Assembly: GCF_003253995.1 (NCBI RefSeq)
Contig: NZ_QKZL01000022.1
Span: 1 to 57,540, forward strand
DNA: 57,540 bases
From: Palleronia aestuarii
Lineage (GTDB): Bacteria > Pseudomonadota > Alphaproteobacteria > Rhodobacterales > Rhodobacteraceae
Direction: 5' to 3'
Shown in pieces: positions 52,022 through 57,540 of this stretch (the stretch's first letter is position 1; every line of letters begins with the position of its first letter). The notes below the pieces were generated by a model. That model saw nothing but the letters and a program-made list of their open reading frames with translations. It was not told the origin of the DNA and did not search any database. A program made the position numbers and the translations under genes.

Positions 52022-54240
52022 CGTATTTCGACAAGATCACGAAATCGGACCTGGTCACGTTTGAAGGCCGGAGGGTCGATAAAATCACGCCGATCCAGGA
52101 CAAGATGAGCAAGGAGCTTACCCATTTTCGGTTCGCGGTCGTCGAGGACGACGGCAATGTCGAGCTCCGTAAGGTCCGTATCGAAGCCATCCCTCACCTT
52201 ATCGAGAACGAAACTGTTGTGATCGATCACGGCTACTTCAGCCGGCAGCGGCAGACGGATCGGGCGCTTTACGGAAGCCGAGAGTTGTGCGGCGCGAGCC
52301 GACAACAGCGGGAGAATGTGGACGAGATTATCTTCACTTGTTCTCTGATGCAGCGATTTCGGAATATGGGCATGAAACTGACACGCAGCGGTGTGGAAGA
52401 TTTCCGCCTTCTGATGGATGTCGAATACCAAGCTTACCAGTCACGTAAGAACTACGGCACGGAAAAGCCGAACTCAAAGCAGAGACTGAAACCACTGCCC
52501 TCAGCCGACACGCTGCTCGTACGGTTCCGAACGTACCGAAACTCACAGGGGGACCCCAACGCGTTCTTGGTTCCCCGTGCCGAACCATTCGATGCCGGCC
52601 TTCAGGCAAGCGCTGATTTCTGCTTCATCGTTGAGCGTCTTGGCGGCTATGCAAGTGCGACGCGTCCATCAAAAGCGTACGTGATAGAGGAGCTCAACAA
52701 AGATCTCGAGAAGCACAACGAATATCGGCTTGAGAACAATCTTGATCCGATCGAGATCCTTAGCCATCGAACTTACGAACGCTGGATCGATAATTACCTC
52801 GATCCGTATCTGGTATGCCTGCAGCGTGAAGGGCTCTCAGCCGCAAGGAAGAAGTTCGACTCCTTTGAGGATGGTCGAATTGCCACGGTTCCCGGGCAGA
52901 TCGTATCGGCTGATGCGTGGCAATTCCATGTGGTGACGCTCGACACGACCCGAGAGAAGTACAACCGGATGACGGAGGAAGAGCGTAAGAAGGTAAAGCG
53001 AGTCCGTCGCTGGGTTGTCGTGATCATTGATCTCGCGACCCGCTGTATCCTGGGGTTCTCGATCTGCCGTGCGCCCAACGAGCAGGCATCACTGGAAGCT
53101 TTGAGAATGGTTTTTATGGACAAGACTTATCTTTTCAGGGACGCCGGTATCGCAAAGTCGTTCTGGGATTATCGCTGCGCAATCATTGAAATGGTCAATG
53201 ATAGTGGCTCGGAATTCGGTAAGACCCCATTTGGAGGTGCGTTGTTTGCGCAGGGTGTCCGGACGGTTTCGGGAACCTTGATGAACACTGTAGCCGGCAT
53301 TGCAAATCTCCGGGGCCACATCGAGCGGTACTTCTGGACGCTGGACCTCAAACTGGCGCGTTTCCTGCCTGGCTATACCGCGAACAACCCCCAGCGTCGG
53401 AACGACCGTAAACCGGGGGAAGAAGCCTGTATCACTGATGATGAACTGCACATCATCTTCGTCAGCTTCGTGGCGGAATATCACAATACGCCGCATCGGG
53501 GTCTGCATTTCCGTACGCCGTCCGCGGTCTGGGAGGAACTGACCAGGGGTCACGATTTTGACATTACGCAGATGCCGTCGCCGAGCCAGCTCCGGGAGGC
53601 CTGTGGTTTTTATGGGCAAGCGACTGTAAGCGCGACCGGGATTAAAGTCGCGGGAGCCGAATACTCGAATGAGATCATCCGGCTTGAGCGCCGGGCGCGG
53701 GTCGTCGACCGCATTGCCGCTCCGGGCAGGAAGGTGGAAATCAAGATCGATCCCTTCGACATGGGTTCCATCTCCGTGTTGGCGAACGGAGAGATGGTTT
53801 CCGTCCCGTGCCGCGATCCAATGATGCGGGGGAAGACTTTGCGCGAATGGCAGTCGGAACGTCTGTTCCGCAAACGGCAAGCTGAGGCGGAAGCTTCGAT
53901 GCGGAAAGGCGCCCGGGACGAAGCCAGTGATCGGTGGCGGGACCTTGCGAAGTCGATCGCTCGAAGCGCCGATGTCGGAATCCATGGTTATACTCAAGCA
54001 GAAATCGATCGCATCTTCCGGGAGCGCGACTTCGGTAAGGGAGGTCACAAGGAGCCATACATTGATCCTGACGAGTACATCGATCCGGTCTACGGCGGCT
54101 TCGAAACCGAGCAAGATGTATTCGACGAGACCGGAGATGTCGAAGAGGAGTATGAGGGCGATGGACCAAACAGCATGGATCGGTTCCGCTCACGCTCGAG
54201 AGCACGGAAAACCAACCAAAATCGGAAACTCAAGAAATGA
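52018..54240 (+). CDS. tnsB: TnsB-like DDE transposase
   Basis: 740 residues. N-terminal DNA-binding helices, then a retroviral-integrase-type catalytic core: D299 (IVSADAWQFHV), D395 (MVNDSGSEFG) and E436 (LRGHIERYFWTL). A Mu-type C-terminal beta-barrel follows (KVAGAEYSNEIIRLERRARV ... VEIKIDPFDMGSI). The extended acidic tail near 690-725 (PDEYIDP, EEEYEGDGP) may contact TnsC. It cuts 3' ends and joins them to target DNA. All three catalytic acids are present and the frame is intact. Confidence 0.9.
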   Translation: MTYFDKITKSDLVTFEGRRVDKITPIQDKMSKELTHFRFAVVEDDGNVELRKVRIEAIPHLIENETVVIDHGYFSRQRQTDRALYGSRELCGASRQQRENVDEIIFTCSLMQRFRNMGMKLTRSGVEDFRLLMDVEYQAYQSRKNYGTEKPNSKQRLKPLPSADTLLVRFRTYRNSQGDPNAFLVPRAEPFDAGLQASADFCFIVERLGGYASATRPSKAYVIEELNKDLEKHNEYRLENNLDPIEILSHRTYERWIDNYLDPYLVCLQREGLSAARKKFDSFEDGRIATVPGQIVSADAWQFHVVTLDTTREKYNRMTEEERKKVKRVRRWVVVIIDLATRCILGFSICRAPNEQASLEALRMVFMDKTYLFRDAGIAKSFWDYRCAIIEMVNDSGSEFGKTPFGGALFAQGVRTVSGTLMNTVAGIANLRGHIERYFWTLDLKLARFLPGYTANNPQRRNDRKPGEEACITDDELHIIFVSFVAEYHNTPHRGLHFRTPSAVWEELTRGHDFDITQMPSPSQLREACGFYGQATVSATGIKVAGAEYSNEIIRLERRARVVDRIAAPGRKVEIKIDPFDMGSISVLANGEMVSVPCRDPMMRGKTLREWQSERLFRKRQAEAEASMRKGARDEASDRWRDLAKSIARSADVGIHGYTQAEIDRIFRERDFGKGGHKEPYIDPDEYIDPVYGGFETEQDVFDETGDVEEEYEGDGPNSMDRFRSRSRARKTNQNRKLKK

Positions 54241-55250
54241 CGATCTCCGACCAGGATTTGGCGGCCTTCCATCAGTACGGTAGGACTGCAGCTAAACTGG
54301 TTTCGCTCGAAAGGCGGTTTGTGAAGACCGATGCCTACCGAGAATTCCGGAAGCGGGTGATCAGTGTTCTCGAAGCGCGAGAAGCGCGCCTTAAGGCGGG
54401 TAAAATGGAGCAAAAGGGGGCAGCGTTGATCGGGCCTGCGGGATCGGGAAAATCCCGGATCGCGGAAGAGGTGATCGCGGAGTATCACGCTTTGGCAGAG
54501 GCAAGCGGTGGACGCGAATTCGGATTCCGGATCGTCAGCGTCATTGTTCCCGGCCGGGCAACCGTAAAGGAGACCTTGAAGGAAATTCTCCGCGCGCTCG
54601 GATACCCGGTGAAGACGTCTCGCGACGAGGATTACCTGACACAGCTTCTCGTTCATCAACTTAAAATGCAACGGATTGCGGGCATCCACCTCGATGAGGT
54701 TCAGGATAGCGGGCGATTCAAAACAAGCGACAGCATCGAGGCATTCTCAAAGCGTTTCCGGAACCTCACACAGGACAAGGAGTGGCCAATCTGCCTGATC
54801 ATGACGTCCACACTGGAGGGCAGGGCGATGATCAACCATGATCCTACTCTGACGAGACGCCTCCGTCCGATGGAGCTGAAACCGATGACCTATAAGACCG
54901 ACGGTCTCTTGCTACGCTCGTCGGTGGAGGACCTCCTGATCGATGCTAGTCTTGATCACGATGGGCTCCTTGAGCAGAACGAGTTCATCAAGATCCTGAT
55001 TCATGCGTCGGCAGCTAGGTTTGGCGTTGCCCTGGAGATCGCGATTGAGGCAATCGGAGAGTGCCTCGAAGACGGCAGCGATGTAATCGATATGGGGCAC
55101 TTTGCTGACGCCTATTCATTGCGAACCGATTCCGATGAAGAACTGAATCCGTTCGTAGTGGAAAACTGGAGCACGGTTGATACCGGTAAAGTTCTACAAA
55201 GATATGAGGAAGAATACCGACACCGGCGGCGGCGTTCAAAGCATTCGTGA
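54237..55250 (+). CDS. tnsC: TnsC/TniB-like AAA+ ATPase
   Basis: 337 residues. Walker A GPAGSGKS at 66-73, Walker B IAGIHLDEVQD ending about 157, and sensor region LIMTSTLEGRAMIN. It assembles on target DNA in ATP form and links target selector (TniQ type) to the transposase. ATGA overlap with tnsB. The C-terminus ends in a basic tail (HRRRRSKHS). A good terminator follows. Confidence 0.9.
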   Translation: MTISDQDLAAFHQYGRTAAKLVSLERRFVKTDAYREFRKRVISVLEAREARLKAGKMEQKGAALIGPAGSGKSRIAEEVIAEYHALAEASGGREFGFRIVSVIVPGRATVKETLKEILRALGYPVKTSRDEDYLTQLLVHQLKMQRIAGIHLDEVQDSGRFKTSDSIEAFSKRFRNLTQDKEWPICLIMTSTLEGRAMINHDPTLTRRLRPMELKPMTYKTDGLLLRSSVEDLLIDASLDHDGLLEQNEFIKILIHASAARFGVALEIAIEAIGECLEDGSDVIDMGHFADAYSLRTDSDEELNPFVVENWSTVDTGKVLQRYEEEYRHRRRRSKHS

Positions 55251-55272
55251 CTGCCCAAAAAATCTATTGGTC

Positions 55273-55294
55273 AAACCGCCCTTCGGGGCGGTTT
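55273..55294 (+). terminator. Intrinsic terminator after tnsC
   Basis: Nine-pair stem AAACCGCCC / GGGCGGTTT with a TTCG tetraloop and seven consecutive T at 55292-55298. It starts 22 bases past the tnsC stop. Confidence 0.9.
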
Positions 55295-55320
55295 TTTTAT
55301 GGACGGTTGTGAGCCTGAAA

Positions 55321-55515
55321 ACTTTGAGACGGATATTGCGTGTCGCAGTACGGATTTGAGACGTCGCAATACGGTTTTACGTCTGTCGGTTGAATGTATA
55401 AGGTATTGAAAACATTGATATCGATAAATAGCGAGAACGGAGTTTAGATGTCGGATATCACTGTGACGTCCGACAACGGTTCTCCGTTTTTACGACAAAA
55501 GACGGATTTGAGTGC
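55321..55515. repeat. Cluster of short repeats, candidate transposase-binding sites or element end
   Basis: On the minus strand, related ~19-bp units are seen: CAAATCCGTACTGCGACA, AAACCGTATTGCGACG, CAATATCCGTCTCAAAG (three in tandem, 55325-55380), and CAAATCCGTCTTTTGTCG with GTAAAAACGG (55486-55515). Arrays of this kind at an end are typical of Tn7-like elements, whose termini begin TGT. TGTCG at 55493-55497 (minus strand) is a candidate terminus, but the exact boundary is not settled. Confidence 0.5.
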
Positions 55516-55595
55516 GATGGACCTGACGCTAATCTCGCCGCGTTCGACCTTGCGGACCTGCGGTTCCCGGCGGGCATCTTACCGCCTACATTCCC

Positions 55596-57449
55596 TCAAG
55601 GTCGCAGGGATAGCGCCCGTTCGACATCTGCCCGGAGATAGACCGGACCGTAATCCTCGCCGGCGGGTCGGAAACGCTCGACACCGCGTTTCTCGATCAA
55701 GGAGTTCGCGGAGTTCCGGTGCAGACCGGTTTCGCGGATGATCGTGGAGATCGTCATGAACTTTGCATGGAATGCCGCAGCGTCTTCCTCCGTAATATAG
55801 ACATGTACGCGGTGCGTCCTCGGGTTCGGGAGCGGCGTGCCCGGTGTATGACCATCATCCACGAGCCTTTGGAAATCAGCCCGGTTCCGCAATCCGATCG
55901 ATCGGCCGAACTCGCCCGCGCTTGGAAACTCCGGTCTTTGTCGCCGAGACCGGTGGTCCTTCAGGACGTCGACGTCGTTCCTGCAAACGAAGATACCGGC
56001 ATACCCTGCAAGATCGGGTCGATGCCCGACCCGCAATCGCTTCTCCTCGATCGCCTCGACAATCCTTCGCAGATCGACGCCAGTCCGGATCCGCGCGCGG
56101 TTGATATGCTCCCAGTCTCGATCGGCCGGATCGATCCGGGTCGCACCGGCGCGTAGAAGGTCGAGGAGGCGCGCCCCGTCCGACAGCCGCCACGGGAACT
56201 TGACCGTCGAAATGTCGATGCGTGGCACGAGAAGGCCGGCGTCGACGAGGGCCCGGAACTGTGGCAGTGTTGCGCTGATGGCGCGGCGCATCTCCTTCGG
56301 CCCGACGAGCGTCGGGATCTCGGCCAGCAGATCGGCGTAGGCCGCGGCGTCGAACGTTTTCCGGGTATCGGGCCGGTCGTCATCCGGCGCGATCGCGCCA
56401 TGCCGGACGAGGAACTGCTCGAGGAACTGTGACCCCACGCCGATCTCGCGGGCGGCGGATCGCAGGGAATGAAGCCGCCGGACCTCGAGCCGTTCGCCGA
56501 GCACGTCATCGCCGGCTGCCATCGGCCAGGTCGCGAGGATCCTGTCGCGCATGAGGGCCCGGAACGGTGCGAAGTCCGGGTCGTCCCGCAGGTCGGTCGA
56601 CAGTCGATGGTATAGCGGTTTGAAGGTCTTGTTTGGCAGGTCATTGTAGTGATCGGTGTTCGCCGCGAGGTGAGCGAGCGCATTCGCGATAGCGGTTTCG
56701 CCACCACGCGCCACCTGGAAGCCGAGATCGTGGGCGATCCATTGCGCTTCCGTTTCCTCTGTATCCACGTGATCGCCCAGGCGTAGCAGCGCCTGGCCCA
56801 GCAGATGGCAGAAGGTCGTTCCCGCGTAGAGCGGATGGCCAGCGAGCCACGTCCCGTCGTCCCCCGTGGCCAGCCGCGCGTCGAGCCAGAGATCGTAGGC
56901 GGTCGGCGTCCGCCGTCGACGATCCAGGGCACCGGACCGGATGTCGCCTTCGATCTCGGCCAGGCGCGCGACCGTGTCGAAGCGCTCCGGCACAGGACCG
57001 CGCTGCCATAGCGGGATCAACGGATGATCGTGGGCGACACAGGTCATCGCATGGCGCAGCTGCCAATGACCACGCATCGCCATGGCCTCGACGGCCCGGC
57101 CGTCATGGGCGTCCGCGTCCTCCCGCAGGCAGATCGGACATCCTCGAACCTGCGGGTTCCGCAATGCGCGGGACACGAAGACCTCACTTCGGAAAGTCGT
57201 CCGTACGTCCCCGATAGCTGTCCCCGTCCACGAGACGAGGTCGGCCATCCGGTCGTCATCGAGACCGCCCAGTCGGGCGATGCTGTCCAGCACCGCGGGG
57301 TCGAGAAGCAGGACAGCCCTGAAGGTGAAACCCATGTCCTGCGCGAACTCCATCACTGAGGTGAAGTTCTTCGCGGCCATGCGTGACACGAAGGAGGGCA
57401 ACGTCTCGCGGGGAACCGGGACGGGGCGCAGGGGCAGGGCGGACATCAT
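55596..57449 (-). CDS. tniQ: TniQ/TnsD-like target-selection protein
   Basis: 617 residues. TniQ zinc finger: C104 and C107 (RGCPICLRED), then C137 and H140 (MTCVAHDH). The N-terminus LPLRPVPVPRETLPSFVSRMA is a typical TniQ opening. Length is nearer to TnsD, which binds a fixed chromosomal site, than to the short TniQ forms; a C-terminal helix-turn-helix-like region (TISTIIRETGLHRNSANSLIEKRG is the area) may read DNA. It is convergent with tnsABC, with the repeat cluster between, so it may be part of the same element or a neighbour. Starts at 57449 or 57446. Confidence 0.87.
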   Translation of the reverse strand: MMSALPLRPVPVPRETLPSFVSRMAAKNFTSVMEFAQDMGFTFRAVLLLDPAVLDSIARLGGLDDDRMADLVSWTGTAIGDVRTTFRSEVFVSRALRNPQVRGCPICLREDADAHDGRAVEAMAMRGHWQLRHAMTCVAHDHPLIPLWQRGPVPERFDTVARLAEIEGDIRSGALDRRRRTPTAYDLWLDARLATGDDGTWLAGHPLYAGTTFCHLLGQALLRLGDHVDTEETEAQWIAHDLGFQVARGGETAIANALAHLAANTDHYNDLPNKTFKPLYHRLSTDLRDDPDFAPFRALMRDRILATWPMAAGDDVLGERLEVRRLHSLRSAAREIGVGSQFLEQFLVRHGAIAPDDDRPDTRKTFDAAAYADLLAEIPTLVGPKEMRRAISATLPQFRALVDAGLLVPRIDISTVKFPWRLSDGARLLDLLRAGATRIDPADRDWEHINRARIRTGVDLRRIVEAIEEKRLRVGHRPDLAGYAGIFVCRNDVDVLKDHRSRRQRPEFPSAGEFGRSIGLRNRADFQRLVDDGHTPGTPLPNPRTHRVHVYITEEDAAAFHAKFMTISTIIRETGLHRNSANSLIEKRGVERFRPAGEDYGPVYLRADVERALSLRP

Positions 57450-57540
57450 GGACCCTGTCTACGAACGATGCCTCATCGCGCCAAGATTGTTCGGCGACGG
57501 GATACCGTTCGCCGGCTGTTCACGCGGCAACGTTTCCCGT

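Noticed and set aside
53089-54114. 341-codon minus-strand frame inside tnsB
   Set aside because: Lies wholly within the transposase catalytic and C-terminal region; no ribosome-binding site.
47295-57540. CRISPR array or Cas genes accompanying the Tn7-like module
   Set aside because: No regularly spaced direct repeats with unique spacers and no Cas-like reading frame were seen.

Overview
The window is GC-rich, tightly packed DNA with ATGA-coupled operons. It carries an alpha-proteobacterial 5-aminolevulinate synthase and a Paracoccus/Roseobacter-style sox order (soxTRS divergent from soxVWXYZ-A-B-CD). This points to a Rhodobacterales bacterium that lives partly on reduced sulfur. No rRNA, tRNA or CRISPR array was seen. 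The sequence alone does not show whether this is chromosome or plasmid.

Layout. 1-7.7 kb is worn accessory DNA: the N-terminus of a tyrosine integrase, a decayed IS5-type transposase, a chemoreceptor, a cupin, a low-GC orphan exported protein, an SGNH esterase, a truncated Tat-signal gene and four copies of a ~75-bp intergenic repeat. 7.8-15.4 kb is a periplasmic thiol and cell-wall island: DsbD, a TlpA fusion, a DsbA-like protein, a 5'-nucleotidase, three L,D-transpeptidases and a frameshifted TauE/SafE gene. 15.4-23 kb is a sulfide/persulfide block: LysR regulator, phosphatase-like/SQR fusion, SulP permease, persulfide dioxygenase, methyltransferase, a split YeeE/YedE transporter and an SqrR/BigR-like ArsR repressor. 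23.1-30.1 kb is one operon for an unusual cbb3-type oxidase (a CcoS-like domain fused to CcoN, CcoO, a monoheme CcoP) with a cytochrome c4, a TsdA-like dihaem cytochrome and the CcoI copper pump. 30.1-32.2 kb is a QseBC-like two-component system. 32.5-45.5 kb holds a metallo-hydrolase, hemA, a DUF302-like protein and a complete sox cluster including soxCD. 45.7-48.5 kb has a PPP phosphatase and two hypotheticals. 48.8-57.4 kb is a Tn7-like module (tnsA-tnsB-tnsC, convergent tniQ) next to a large methyltransferase-like protein that appears to have lost its SAM and catalytic motifs.

How the genes fit together. Sulfide is oxidised by SQR to persulfide and then by the dioxygenase. Thiosulfate is handled by Sox and possibly by the TsdA-like protein, with electrons passing through c-type cytochromes to the cbb3-like oxidase. 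SoxS/V/W and the Dsb proteins supply reductant. HemA feeds haem to the many cytochromes. Two Cys-pair ArsR repressors can sense persulfide.

The most notable regulatory signal is a shared 17-bp direct repeat (CTTAAG-N5-CTTAAG type, as known for PmrA/QseB boxes) upstream of dsbD, an L,D-transpeptidase pair, the ccoN operon and the response-regulator gene itself. It suggests one local regulon joining envelope thiol chemistry to respiration. The most unusual gene system is the Tn7-like module with its pseudo-methyltransferase neighbour.
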